From positions 248,001 to 312,000 of the forward strand of contig JAFATB010000019.1 of assembly GCA_019244185.1 (NCBI GenBank): 64,000 bases of DNA, written 5' to 3'. A program made the translations under genes and the position numbers. Positions within the stretch are counted from its first letter, which is position 1; every line of letters starts with the position of its first letter. The notes below the pieces were generated by a model that saw only the letters and a program-made list of their open reading frames with translations, ran no database searches and was not told where the DNA came from. The DNA comes from Acidobacteriota bacterium. Lineage in GTDB: Bacteria > Acidobacteriota > Thermoanaerobaculia > Gp7-AA8. Shown here one piece after another: positions 24,322 to 32,993 of this stretch.

Positions 24322-27261
24322 TCACCCTTCCATCGCCATCCGCACGACCTGTGCGAAGTGCAGCGTCTCGCGCCCCGTGGCCTGCTCGATCTGCTCGCGG
24401 CAACTGAAGCCGTCCGCGAGGATGAGCGTCTCCGGACCGGCCGCGCGCACGAGCGGCAGGATCACCCGCTCGCCGATCTCCATCGACATCCCGTAGTGCC
24501 GCTCCTCGAATCCGAACGCGCCGGCCATGCCGCAGCAGCCGGAGTCGGGATGCTCGAGATCGAGTTGCATCCGCCGCAGCACCGCCTCCTCGGCATCGAA
24601 GCGCATGACGGCCTTGTGATGACAGTGCGCCTGCACGAGCGCCTTCCGGTGCAGCGCCGGCAACGGAAATGCGTCGCCTTCCGCGGCGATGAACTCACTG
24701 AGCGTCACCACGCTGCGCGAAAGCTGCAACGCCGTTGCATCACGTGGAAAGAGATTCGGCAACTCGTCGCGGAAGACCGACACGCAGCTCGGCTCGAGTC
24801 CGATGATGGTGAGGTTCTCGTCGAGCTCCGGCCGCAGCACCTCCATCGTCGTGCGCAGCACTTTTTTCGCGCGATCGAGGAAGCCCCAGTCGTACAGCGG
24901 CCTCCCGCAGCAGACGCGCCGCCGCGGAATCGTGACGCCGTAGCCGGCCGCTTCGAGCACGTCCGCCGCCGCACACGCGGTGTCGGGGCGGAAGTGGTTG
25001 TTGAACGTGTCCGGCCAGAGCACGACGCGCTTTTTCCCGCGCGACGCGCCGCGCTCGCGGAACTGCGCGCGGAATGATTTCGGCGCGAAGCGCGGCATCT
25101 GCCGGTGCTTCGAGACGCCGCCGATGCGCCGCGCGAACGGCAGCCGCATCATCGCGTTCGCCAGACGTGGCGTTTTCGATGCGAGTCCCGCCCACCAGTA
25201 GATGAGCCCCATCGTGTAGGCGGGCATCGGCCGTCTACGATTTTCATAGTAGTGAGACAGGAACTCGGCCTTGTACGTGGCCATGTCGACCTGCGTCGGG
25301 CAGTCGCCCTTGCAGCCCTTGCACGACAGGCAGAGGTCGAGCGAGTCCTTGACGGCCTGGTTGTCCCACGAGTCGGGCACGGTCTGGCCCGCGAACATCT
25401 CGAAGAGCAGCCGCGCGCGGCCGCGCGTCGAATGCTCCTCCTCGCGCGTGGCCTGATAGCTCGGGCACATCGTGCCGCCGTCGAGACGGCGGCAGCGGCC
25501 GACGCCGACGCAGCGCAGCACGGCGTGGTTCATCCGGCCGTGGTCTTCTTCGAACGCAAAATGCGTCGGCGGCGACCACGGACTCCAGTCGGCGCCGAGG
25601 CGGAGGTTCTCGTCCGGCATGTACGGCGAGACGAGTTTGCCGGGGTTCATCTTGCCGTCGGGATCCCACAGCGCCTTGAACTCGCGGAAGGCCTGCATGA
25701 GCTCCGGACCGAACATCTTCTCCAGCAGTGCCGCGCGCGCCTGGCCGTCGCCGTGCTCACCGGAGAACGATCCGCCGTGCGATGCCACGAGATCCGCCGC
25801 GTCGTCGAGAAACGCGCGGAACTTCGCGATGCCGGGCGCGGACGTGAGATCGAAGTTCGTGCGCGTGTGCACGCAGCCGTCGCCGAAGTGGCCGTAGAAA
25901 TCGCCGCCGTAGCCGTAGCGCTCGAGGAGCGCGCGCAGCTCGCGCAGATAGCGGCCGAGCTTCTCCGGCGCGACCGCGGCGTCTTCCCACCCTTCCCACA
26001 TGAGCGGCTTGCCGGGAACGTGTCCGGTCGCGCCGAGTCCGGATTCGCGCACGGCCCAGACGAAGCGCGCTTCCTTCGAGTTGTTGTCGAAGAGGCGCGT
26101 CCGCGCGGAGTCGAGCGTCGCCGCGAGCCGCCGCGCTTTCTCCTTCGCCTCGCCGATCGCCTCGCCGCCGAATTCGACGAGGAGCCACCCGCCGCCCGGC
26201 GGCAGGAGCGCGATGCCGTGCGGGTTCATGCGCTTGTGCTCCTGGTCGCGCACGAGGAGATCGTCGAAGCCTTCGAGGCCGATCGGGCCGTAGCCGAGAA
26301 CGCGCGGCACGTCGTCGGCGGCCTCGTAGACGCTTGGATATCCAACGATCAGCAAGGCGCGCGCGGGCGGGCTGTAGACGAGCTTCGCCGTCGCCTCGAG
26401 CACGAGCGCGCACGTCGATTCGGAACCGACGAGAGCGCGCGCGACGTGGAAGCCGTTTTCGGGAAGCAGCTCGTCGAGGTTGTAGCCGGAGACGCGGCGC
26501 GGGATTCGCGGGAAACGCTGGCGGATGAGGTCCGCGTAGCGATCGCGAATGCTCGCCAGGCCGGCGTAGATCGCGCCGCGGCGGCCGCCGTCCGCGATGA
26601 TGCGTCGAAGCTCGTCCTCGCTCGTCGCGCCGACGCGCATCCGGGTGCCGTCGTAGGTCAGCACGTCGAGCGCCTCGATGTTGTCGACCGTCTTGCCGGC
26701 CATGATCGAGTGCACGCCGCAGGAGTTGTTGCCGATCATGCCGCCGAGCGTGCATTGCGCGTGCGTCGCGGGATCGGGCGCGAACGTCAGCGTGTGGCGT
26801 TCGGCCGCGGCGCGCAGATCGTCGAGCACGATGCCCGGCTGCACGCGCGCGAAGCGCTGCGCGGGATTCATCTCCACGACCGCGTGCATGTACTTCGACA
26901 TGTCGAGGATCACCGCGATGTTGCAGCACTGGCCGGCGAGGCTCGTCCCCGCGCCGCGGCCGAGGATCGGCGCGCCGTACTTGCGCGCGAGGGAGACGGC
27001 GGTGATGACGTCGTTCGCGTCACGCGGCAGGACCACGCCGATCGGGACCTGGCGGTAGTTCGACGCGTCGGTCGAATAGAGCGCGCGAGAGCCGTCGTCG
27101 AAGCGCACTTCGCCGAGGATCGACGCGCGGAGCTCGGCCGCGAGCGCGGCGGCGTCGATGTCGAGCGACTGCACGCGGTCGCGATGTTCGATGCGTGCGC
27201 GCACGGAGCGTTCCTCGTGCGGGAACGGCACGGGCGCGGGGCGGTGGAACTCGCGGCTCAC
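24322..27261 (-). CDS. FAD-linked oxidase fused to 4Fe-4S oxidoreductase (GlcD/GlcF-type, YdiJ-like)
   Basis: 979 residues from a GTG. The N-terminal half is a PCMH-type FAD domain (LARKYGAPILGRGAGTSLAG; TLGGMIGNNSCG) and FAD-oxidase C-terminal domain (GDFYGHFGDGCVHTR; SGEHGDGQAR). The C-terminal half carries two cluster-binding Cys stretches (CVGVGRCR...MCPSY; CLSCKGCKGDCP) and two CCG modules (RRVCCGRPLYDWG; SGCCGMAGAFGFE). Such fusions oxidise D-2-hydroxy acids such as D-lactate, glycolate or 2-hydroxyglutarate and feed electrons to the membrane. No separate subunits are needed. The substrate is not resolvable from sequence. Confidence 0.92.
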   Translation of the reverse strand: MSREFHRPAPVPFPHEERSVRARIEHRDRVQSLDIDAAALAAELRASILGEVRFDDGSRALYSTDASNYRQVPIGVVLPRDANDVITAVSLARKYGAPILGRGAGTSLAGQCCNIAVILDMSKYMHAVVEMNPAQRFARVQPGIVLDDLRAAAERHTLTFAPDPATHAQCTLGGMIGNNSCGVHSIMAGKTVDNIEALDVLTYDGTRMRVGATSEDELRRIIADGGRRGAIYAGLASIRDRYADLIRQRFPRIPRRVSGYNLDELLPENGFHVARALVGSESTCALVLEATAKLVYSPPARALLIVGYPSVYEAADDVPRVLGYGPIGLEGFDDLLVRDQEHKRMNPHGIALLPPGGGWLLVEFGGEAIGEAKEKARRLAATLDSARTRLFDNNSKEARFVWAVRESGLGATGHVPGKPLMWEGWEDAAVAPEKLGRYLRELRALLERYGYGGDFYGHFGDGCVHTRTNFDLTSAPGIAKFRAFLDDAADLVASHGGSFSGEHGDGQARAALLEKMFGPELMQAFREFKALWDPDGKMNPGKLVSPYMPDENLRLGADWSPWSPPTHFAFEEDHGRMNHAVLRCVGVGRCRRLDGGTMCPSYQATREEEHSTRGRARLLFEMFAGQTVPDSWDNQAVKDSLDLCLSCKGCKGDCPTQVDMATYKAEFLSHYYENRRRPMPAYTMGLIYWWAGLASKTPRLANAMMRLPFARRIGGVSKHRQMPRFAPKSFRAQFRERGASRGKKRVVLWPDTFNNHFRPDTACAAADVLEAAGYGVTIPRRRVCCGRPLYDWGFLDRAKKVLRTTMEVLRPELDENLTIIGLEPSCVSVFRDELPNLFPRDATALQLSRSVVTLSEFIAAEGDAFPLPALHRKALVQAHCHHKAVMRFDAEEAVLRRMQLDLEHPDSGCCGMAGAFGFEERHYGMSMEIGERVILPLVRAAGPETLILADGFSCREQIEQATGRETLHFAQVVRMAMEG

Positions 27262-27285
27262 GGGGCGAGTGTATCCGCGGGCTGC

Positions 27286-28380
27286 TTACCGGCTGATGAG
27301 TTTCGAGAAGCGGCTGTTCCTCTTGTCCTGATAGAGGAACGCGAGCCGGTCGCGGTCGAACCACTCGAACCAGGTGTCCCAGTCGATGCGCTCGAGCGTG
27401 TCGGTGCCGCTGAAGCCGGGATAGTCGATGCGCAGCACGCCCGGATCGCCTTTGCGGCTGCCGGTGCGTTTGACGTGCGCGGGGAAGCCGCCGCGCGCCT
27501 CGACCCACTGGCGGATCTCGTCGTGGTTGGTGGTGGTAATGGAGGCGGAGGAGGAGCGCTTCGACGTGGACGAGCGTTTCGCGGGGGTTCGTTTCGCGGA
27601 GCTTTGTTTGCTGGATGACGCTCCGCGCTTCGCGGTGCTGCCGCGCTTTGCGCTGCTGCTGGCTTTCGCGCTGCTGCTGCCCTTTGCGGACGAGCCGCGG
27701 CCGGAGCTCGCGCTGCGTTTGGTGCTCGTGCCGCCGCCGCGTTTCGTGGAGGCGCTGCGCTTCGAGGATGTGCTGCTCTTCGACGACGTACTGCGCTTCG
27801 TGCTGCCGCCGCGTTTCGCGCTGGTGCTGCTCGCGCTGCGCGTCGCGGTCGACTTCGACGCGGCCTTCTTCGATCCGCTCTTCTTCGATGCGGATTTTTT
27901 CGACGAACCTGACGACGTGCTCGCGCGCTTCGTGGACGACGACGCCTTCTTCGCGCTCGAGCCCTTCTTCGCGCTCGACTTCGATCCGCTCGACTTCGAT
28001 GCGCTCTTCTTCGCGGAAGACTTCGACGATGACGATGACGACTTCGACGCCGAGCCCCCGCGCTTCGCGGAGCTCGCACGCTTCCGCGACGAAGACGACG
28101 AACCGCCGCGCGCATTGCCGCGCGCGACGAACTTGTTGAAGCGGTTCCCCTTCTCATCGGACAACAGCAGCGCGAGGCGGTCGCGGTCGAACCATTCGAA
28201 GAATTCGTCCCACTCGATCTCCTCGAGCGTGTCTTCGCCGCTGAAGCCGGGGAAGTCGATGCGCAGGATGCCGGGATCCTTGCGCGAGCCGGTGCGCTTC
28301 ACGCGCGCGGGATGTCCGCCGCGCGTCTCGACCCACTGGCGAATCTCATCGTGATCCGTCGTCGCTTGTGCAGTTGCCAT
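27286..28380 (-). CDS. Histone-H1-like Ser/Lys/Ala-rich protein capped by two copies of a DHDEIRQW-type domain
   Basis: 364 residues from the ATG at 28380. Residues about 8-80 and 297-360 are two copies of one domain (first: DHDEIRQWVETRGGHPARVK, GILRIDFPGFSG, EEIEWDEFFEWFDRDRLALL; second: NHDEIRQWVEARGGFPAHVK, GVLRIDYPGFSG, WFEWFDRDRLAFL). This domain is known from many soil bacteria as a short conserved protein of unknown function. Between them lie about 210 residues made almost only of Ser, Lys, Ala, Thr, Arg, Gly, like bacterial H1/HC1-type DNA-binding tails. The layout suggests a nucleoid-binding bridge with two identical ends; DNA binding is inferred from composition. Confidence 0.82.
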   Translation of the reverse strand: MATAQATTDHDEIRQWVETRGGHPARVKRTGSRKDPGILRIDFPGFSGEDTLEEIEWDEFFEWFDRDRLALLLSDEKGNRFNKFVARGNARGGSSSSSRKRASSAKRGGSASKSSSSSSKSSAKKSASKSSGSKSSAKKGSSAKKASSSTKRASTSSGSSKKSASKKSGSKKAASKSTATRSASSTSAKRGGSTKRSTSSKSSTSSKRSASTKRGGGTSTKRSASSGRGSSAKGSSSAKASSSAKRGSTAKRGASSSKQSSAKRTPAKRSSTSKRSSSASITTTNHDEIRQWVEARGGFPAHVKRTGSRKGDPGVLRIDYPGFSGTDTLERIDWDTWFEWFDRDRLAFLYQDKRNSRFSKLISR

Positions 28381-28423
28381 GCTGCCGGACGCGTGCACAA
28401 CGATTGCCAAATAGAATTGCGCC

Positions 28424-29818
28424 ATGCGCAACGGACTTCTCGCGCGCGCCGGCATGCGCATCGCCGACGCGTGCGAACGCTTTTTCCCGGACGCTTTCGT
28501 CTTCGCGCTCGCCGCGATCGTGCTCGTCTTCCTCGGCGGACTGGCGATCGGCGTCCCCGCGCCGAAGCTCGCCTCCGAGTTCGGCGGCGGCTTCTGGTCG
28601 CTCGTGAATTTCACGATGCAGATGGCGCTGGTGATCATCGGCGGCTTCGTCGTCGCGTCGTCGCCGCCGGTCGCGCGACTGACCGCACGCCTCGCCGCGG
28701 TTCCGAAGAGCGGCCGCGGCGCCGTCGCCTTCGTGGCCGCGTTCGCAATGCTGTCGTCGCTGCTGTCGTGGGGACTCTCGCTGATCTTCACGGGCCTGCT
28801 CGTGCGCGAGATCACGCGCCGCTTCGACGCGAGCCATCGCCGCGTCGACTATCGCGCGATCGGCGCCGCCGCGTACCTCGGCCTCGGCAGCGTCTGGGCG
28901 CTCGGCCTCTCGTCGTCCGCCGCGCTGCTGCAGGCGACGAAGTCGTCGATCCCAGCGTCGCTCCTGCCGATCACCGGCGTCATTCCGCTGACGCAGACGA
29001 TCTTCCTCTGGCAGAACGCGGTCACGGCGATCGTGCTGATCAGCGTGTCCGTGATCGTTGCCTACGTCTCCGCGCCGCGCGACGAAGACGCGCGGACCGC
29101 GCAGTCGCTCGGCGTCGTCTTCGAGCCGGTCGCGGACGACGCGCCGGAGCTGCGCACGCCCGGCGATCGCGCGGAGAACAATCCGATCCTCAGCGTCGTC
29201 ATCGCGCTGCTGATGTTCTGGTACCTCGGGCAGCAGTTCGTCGAGAAAGGCGGCCTCGCCGCGCTCGACCTCAACAACTTCAACTTCGCCTTTCTCGCCG
29301 CGGGTCTGCTGCTGCACTGGCGTCCGCGCTCGTTTCTGCGCGCGGTCGCGAAGTCGGTGCCCGCGACCGCGGGCGTGCTCATCCAGTTCCCGTTCTACGG
29401 CGGCATCTTCGGGATGATCTCGAAGACGCCGATCGCGCAGCGGCTCGCGGAGCTGTTCCTGCTCGTCAGCTCGCGCACGACGTTTCCGCTGTTCGTCGCG
29501 CTCTACTCCGCGCTCCTCGGCATGTTCGTGCCGTCCGGCGGCGGCAAGTGGGTGATCGAGGCGCCGTACGTGATGGCCGCGGCGAACGCGTTCCATCTGC
29601 ACCTCGGCTGGACGGTGCAGATCTACAACGCGGCCGAGGCGCTGCCGAATCTCATCAATCCTTTCTGGATGCTGCCGCTGATGGGCATTCTCGGCGTGAA
29701 GGCGCGCGATCTCGCGGGGTACTCGATCCTGCAGCTACTGTTTCACGTCCCGCTCGTATTGCTGTTGTGCTGGCTATTCGCGGAGACGCTGCCGTATCTT
29801 GCTCCAGTTACCCAGTAA
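28424..29818 (+). CDS. atoE: AtoE-type short-chain fatty acid transporter
   Basis: 464 residues with about 12 hydrophobic segments (for example AFVFALAAIVLVFLGGLAIG; TMQMALVIIGGFVVASSPP; AVAFVAAFAMLSSLLSWGL). The order and motifs, including VPSGGGKWVIEAPYVM and NPFWMLPLMGILGVKARDL, match the AtoE family of inner-membrane short-chain fatty acid permeases (usual length about 440-470). Divergent from the histone-like gene with a 43-base gap, so promoters for both must overlap there. No ato degradation genes are adjacent. Confidence 0.9.
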   Translation: MRNGLLARAGMRIADACERFFPDAFVFALAAIVLVFLGGLAIGVPAPKLASEFGGGFWSLVNFTMQMALVIIGGFVVASSPPVARLTARLAAVPKSGRGAVAFVAAFAMLSSLLSWGLSLIFTGLLVREITRRFDASHRRVDYRAIGAAAYLGLGSVWALGLSSSAALLQATKSSIPASLLPITGVIPLTQTIFLWQNAVTAIVLISVSVIVAYVSAPRDEDARTAQSLGVVFEPVADDAPELRTPGDRAENNPILSVVIALLMFWYLGQQFVEKGGLAALDLNNFNFAFLAAGLLLHWRPRSFLRAVAKSVPATAGVLIQFPFYGGIFGMISKTPIAQRLAELFLLVSSRTTFPLFVALYSALLGMFVPSGGGKWVIEAPYVMAAANAFHLHLGWTVQIYNAAEALPNLINPFWMLPLMGILGVKARDLAGYSILQLLFHVPLVLLLCWLFAETLPYLAPVTQ

Positions 29819-29867
29819 CGCCCGCGAAACCTAACGTTCCCACGAACGTAACCGTACATATAGAGAT

Positions 29868-30716
29868 ATGAAGGGTCTTCTTCTCGCCGTCTCGCTGCTC
29901 GCCGGAGCGATCACCGGCCACAACACGTGGCAGCGCCAGATCATCGGCGCCGAGCAGGATCATTCGCTCGCGCAGGAAGGTAGCGACTGCGAGCACTTCT
30001 ACTCGACGACCTTCACGAGCTTCCCGGTGCAGATCGACGATCAGGAACAGCGCGAGCTCCCGCTGACGAACATCGAGCAACTGCACGTCGTCACCGGGCA
30101 GGAAGGCAGCGTCTCGATCCGCGGCTGGAACAAGCCGTTCGCGCGTCTCATCGTCTGCCGCCACGCCGTCGGCCAGACACGCGAGCAGACGCGGCGCATC
30201 CTCGAGTCGATTACGGTCTCGCACGCGGAAGGGGAGATCGTCGCGCACGGCCCCGACCTCGACGAGACGCAGGCGTGGTGGGCGAATGTGATCCTTTACG
30301 TGCCGCGCAAGACGAACATCGACGTCCACGCGGCGAACGGCGGCGTCGCGATCCGCAACGTCGAAGGACACGTGACCGCGTCGGCGACGCGCGGCGGCAT
30401 CTCGGTCGCGCAGTCGACAGGCCGCTACGACATCACGACGCAGAGCGGCGGCATCACGCTCGACCGCGTCTCAGGACGCGTCAGCGCGGCCTCGCACGAA
30501 GGTCCGATCGCGCTCAAGCTCGCGCCGCCGGACGTGCCCTCGCTCGAGGTGAAAGCCGAGCGCACGGGCGACATCGTCTGCCGGCTCGACGCGTGCGGCA
30601 ATCGCGGCGCGAGCACGTGGACGGCGAACCGCCGGCTGCTGCGCATCGGCGGCGGCGCGCCCGACTACCGGCTCTCCACGACCGGCGCGCGAATCCTCAT
30701 CGATTACCTGCGCTAA
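29868..30716 (+). CDS. Exported DUF4097-type beta-helix protein
   Basis: 282 residues. Signal peptide MKGLLLAVSLLAGAITG. The second half has the repeated short beta strands of the DUF4097/putative adhesin family (IDVHAANGGVAIRNVEGHVT; ITTQSGGITLDRVSGRVSA). Function of the family is not known; it occurs in envelopes and beside sigma/anti-sigma genes. A short inverted repeat (ACGTT/AACGT) lies 20-35 nt before the ATG and could be an operator. A related protein is encoded at 53383-54195. Confidence 0.78.
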   Translation: MKGLLLAVSLLAGAITGHNTWQRQIIGAEQDHSLAQEGSDCEHFYSTTFTSFPVQIDDQEQRELPLTNIEQLHVVTGQEGSVSIRGWNKPFARLIVCRHAVGQTREQTRRILESITVSHAEGEIVAHGPDLDETQAWWANVILYVPRKTNIDVHAANGGVAIRNVEGHVTASATRGGISVAQSTGRYDITTQSGGITLDRVSGRVSAASHEGPIALKLAPPDVPSLEVKAERTGDIVCRLDACGNRGASTWTANRRLLRIGGGAPDYRLSTTGARILIDYLR

Positions 30717-30807
30717 CTCGTTCCGCGCCAGCTCTTTTCCGGGGCATGGATGCTGCACTTTCGGACGTGCCCGCAGCGAACCCGTGCGGCGCAGAAAGAG
30801 TGACGCA

Positions 30808-31611
30808 ATGGCAGCACTGGCACCGGTCCTCGACGAGAGCACGATCCGTTTCTACCGGCAGGCCTTGTCCATCCTCGAAGAGGCGAACGTTCCCACCCTC
30901 GTCGGCGGTGCGTACGCGTACGCGCGCTACACCGGCATCGAGCGCCACACCAAAGACTTCGACGTGTTCATCCGCCGCGAAGACTTCCAGCGCGCGGCGT
31001 GGGCGTTTCAGAAAGCAGGCTTCAAGGCCGAGCTGACGTTTCCGCACTGGCTCGGCAAGGCGTTCAAGGGCGACGATTTCGTCGATCTGATTTTCAGCGC
31101 CGGCAACGGCGTGGCCGTCGTCGACGACCGCTGGTTCGAGTACGCGGTGCGCGATCAGGTGTTCGGCGTCGCCGTGCAGCTCATCCCCGCCGAAGAGATG
31201 ATCTGGTCGAAAGGGCTGATCATGGAGCGCGAGCGCTTCGATGGCGCCGACGTCGCGCACGTCATCCGCGCGGTCGGCGACAAGCTCGACTGGAAACGCC
31301 TTCTCGAACGCTACGGCAAATACTGGCGCGCGCTGTACGCGCACCTCGTGCTCTTCGGCTTCATCTATCCCTCGGACCGCGACAAGGTGCCGGGCTGGGT
31401 GGTCAACGAGTTGACCAATCGCCTGCGCGAGGAGACCGAGCAGGGAAACGCGAACGAGAAGGTCTGCTACGGCACGATCATCTCGCGGCAGCAGTACCTC
31501 AAAGACATCGGCGAGTGGGGCTACGAAGACGCGCGGCTCCACGAGGCGACGATGAATCAGGAAGAGATCGATCACTGGACCGCGGGCATTTCGGTCGACG
31601 GAGCGAAGTGA
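30808..31611 (+). CDS. Nucleotidyltransferase-fold protein
   Basis: 267 residues from the ATG at 30808 (AGAAAGAG upstream). The pattern LVGGAYAYARYTG ... TKDFDVFIRRED matches the GG-(x)n-DxD core of polymerase-beta-like nucleotidyltransferases, here in the KNTase/UTase-like group that often binds but may not catalyse. A helical C-terminal half follows (WKRLLERYGKYWRALYAHL). The gene ends two bases before the metallophosphoesterase start, so both are one operon. Specific substrate unknown. Confidence 0.78.
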   Translation: MAALAPVLDESTIRFYRQALSILEEANVPTLVGGAYAYARYTGIERHTKDFDVFIRREDFQRAAWAFQKAGFKAELTFPHWLGKAFKGDDFVDLIFSAGNGVAVVDDRWFEYAVRDQVFGVAVQLIPAEEMIWSKGLIMERERFDGADVAHVIRAVGDKLDWKRLLERYGKYWRALYAHLVLFGFIYPSDRDKVPGWVVNELTNRLREETEQGNANEKVCYGTIISRQQYLKDIGEWGYEDARLHEATMNQEEIDHWTAGISVDGAK

Positions 31612-31613
31612 CG

Positions 31614-32399
31614 ATGGCCGGACCGGAAACGCTCCGCATCGCCGCCGTCGCCGACATCCACGTCAAGAAGACCGCGCAGGGCGCGCTGCAGCCGCTCTTC
31701 ACGCAGATCACCGAACAGGCGGACGTTCTGCTGCTCTGCGGCGATCTCACCGACTACGGCGCTGTCGACGAGGCGAAGATCCTCGCGAAGGACATCACCT
31801 CCGCGCTGCGTATCCCCGCCATCGGCGTCCTCGGCAATCACGACTTCGAGTCGGGACACGAGAAGGACGTCGTTGACATACTCACCGACGCGGGCGTGGT
31901 GATGCTCGACGGCGACTCGTACGAATTCCGCGGCGTCGGCTTCGCCGGCGTGAAGGGCTTCGCGGGCGGCTTCGGCCGCCGCGCGCTCGGCGCGTGGGGC
32001 GAGAAGATCATCAAGGACTTCGTGCACGAGACGATCAACGAGGCGCTGAAGCTCGAGGCCGCGCTGGCGCGCCTGCGCACGCCGCAGAAGATCGGCGTGC
32101 TGCATTACTCGCCGATCCAGGCCACGGTCAACGGCGAGCCGCCGGAGATCATCGCCTTCCTCGGCTCGAGCCGGCTCGAAGAGCCGCTCGACCGCTATCG
32201 CGTGAACGCCGTCTTCCACGGCCACGCGCATCGCGGGACGGCCGAGGGGCGCACGAAGGGGAACGCGCCGGTCTACAACGTGGCCATGCCGGTGCTGGCC
32301 ACGACCTATCCCGATCGTCCGCCGTTCCGCGTGGTGGAAGTGCCGGTGGAGACGGCGGTCGAAAGCCCTGTCGCAAGCAACGCCCTCGCCGCGCACTGA
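31614..32399 (+). CDS. Calcineurin-like metallophosphoesterase
   Basis: 261 residues. Metal motifs in order: AVADIHVKKT (D-x-H), LLCGDLTDYG (GDxxD), GVLGNHDFESG (GNHD), GVLHYSP (H) and VFHGHAHRGT (GHxH). All five motifs of the family are present, so a two-metal phosphatase or phosphodiesterase is expected. Close operon partner of the upstream nucleotidyltransferase (2-base gap), which may mean opposing roles on the same nucleotide modification (inference). Confidence 0.9.
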   Translation: MAGPETLRIAAVADIHVKKTAQGALQPLFTQITEQADVLLLCGDLTDYGAVDEAKILAKDITSALRIPAIGVLGNHDFESGHEKDVVDILTDAGVVMLDGDSYEFRGVGFAGVKGFAGGFGRRALGAWGEKIIKDFVHETINEALKLEAALARLRTPQKIGVLHYSPIQATVNGEPPEIIAFLGSSRLEEPLDRYRVNAVFHGHAHRGTAEGRTKGNAPVYNVAMPVLATTYPDRPPFRVVEVPVETAVESPVASNALAAH

Positions 32400-32443
32400 T
32401 CGCGCCGCCGCTTCATGCTCTTCTGTGGTATTACGAAGAGCAA

Positions 32444-32974
32444 GTGACGGAGCTCGAATACTGCGTTCTCGGGATCGTATGGGAAGGCGGACCGCTCACC
32501 GCGTATGAAGTGGCGAAGCCGTTCGCGGAGTCGCCGTCGTCGTACTGGAGCGGCAGCGCGGGCGCGATCTATCCGCTCGTGCGGCGGCTCGAGGAGAAAG
32601 GGTTCCTGCGCGGCAAGAGCGCGCAGTGGAACTCGCGCCGCAAGCGTGTGCTGACGATCACCGAACAGGGACTCGCCGCGTTGCGCGAATGGCTCGCGCC
32701 GCCGTTTCCGCCGTCGGCCGGCGCGGCGAGCTTCGATCCGATCCGCACGCGCGTCGTCTTCATCAACGCGTTGCCCGCGAAGGCGCGCGCACGCTTCTTC
32801 GACGACGCCGAGCGGGTCGTGCGCGAACAGCTCACCGGACTCGAAGAGCTCTACGCCGCGCAGCGCGAGACAGGCACGATGGCGCTCGACGCGCTGAGCA
32901 CGCTCGGCGGCATGCACGAGCTGCGCGCGCGCCTGGCGTGGCTCAGCGAAGTCCGTCGCGAGCTGTCGTCGTGA
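32444..32974 (+). CDS. PadR-family transcriptional regulator
   Basis: 176 residues from a GTG preceded by GAAGAG. Residues 1-80 are the PadR winged helix (TELEYCVLGIVWEGGPLTAY; GAIYPLVRRLEEKGFLRGK; KRVLTITEQGLAALREWL). The C-terminal half is a helical dimerisation region (ARFFDDAERVVREQLTGL). Members repress nearby stress or efflux genes until a ligand binds. The EgtB-like gene starts 19 bases downstream and is the likely local partner. Confidence 0.88.
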   Translation: MTELEYCVLGIVWEGGPLTAYEVAKPFAESPSSYWSGSAGAIYPLVRRLEEKGFLRGKSAQWNSRRKRVLTITEQGLAALREWLAPPFPPSAGAASFDPIRTRVVFINALPAKARARFFDDAERVVREQLTGLEELYAAQRETGTMALDALSTLGGMHELRARLAWLSEVRRELSS

Positions 32975-32993
32975 TCGCCGCTAGAATCCGGAC

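Noticed and set aside
25105-27618. 837-codon + strand open frame
   Set aside because: Antisense shadow of the FAD/Fe-S fusion gene.
27540-28100. Tandem short repeats resembling a CRISPR array
   Set aside because: They are codons of the Ser/Lys/Ala-rich protein; no fixed repeat-spacer pattern and no cas genes.
28346-29602. 418-codon minus strand open frame opposite atoE
   Set aside because: Arg/Asp/Glu-rich shadow of the transporter gene.
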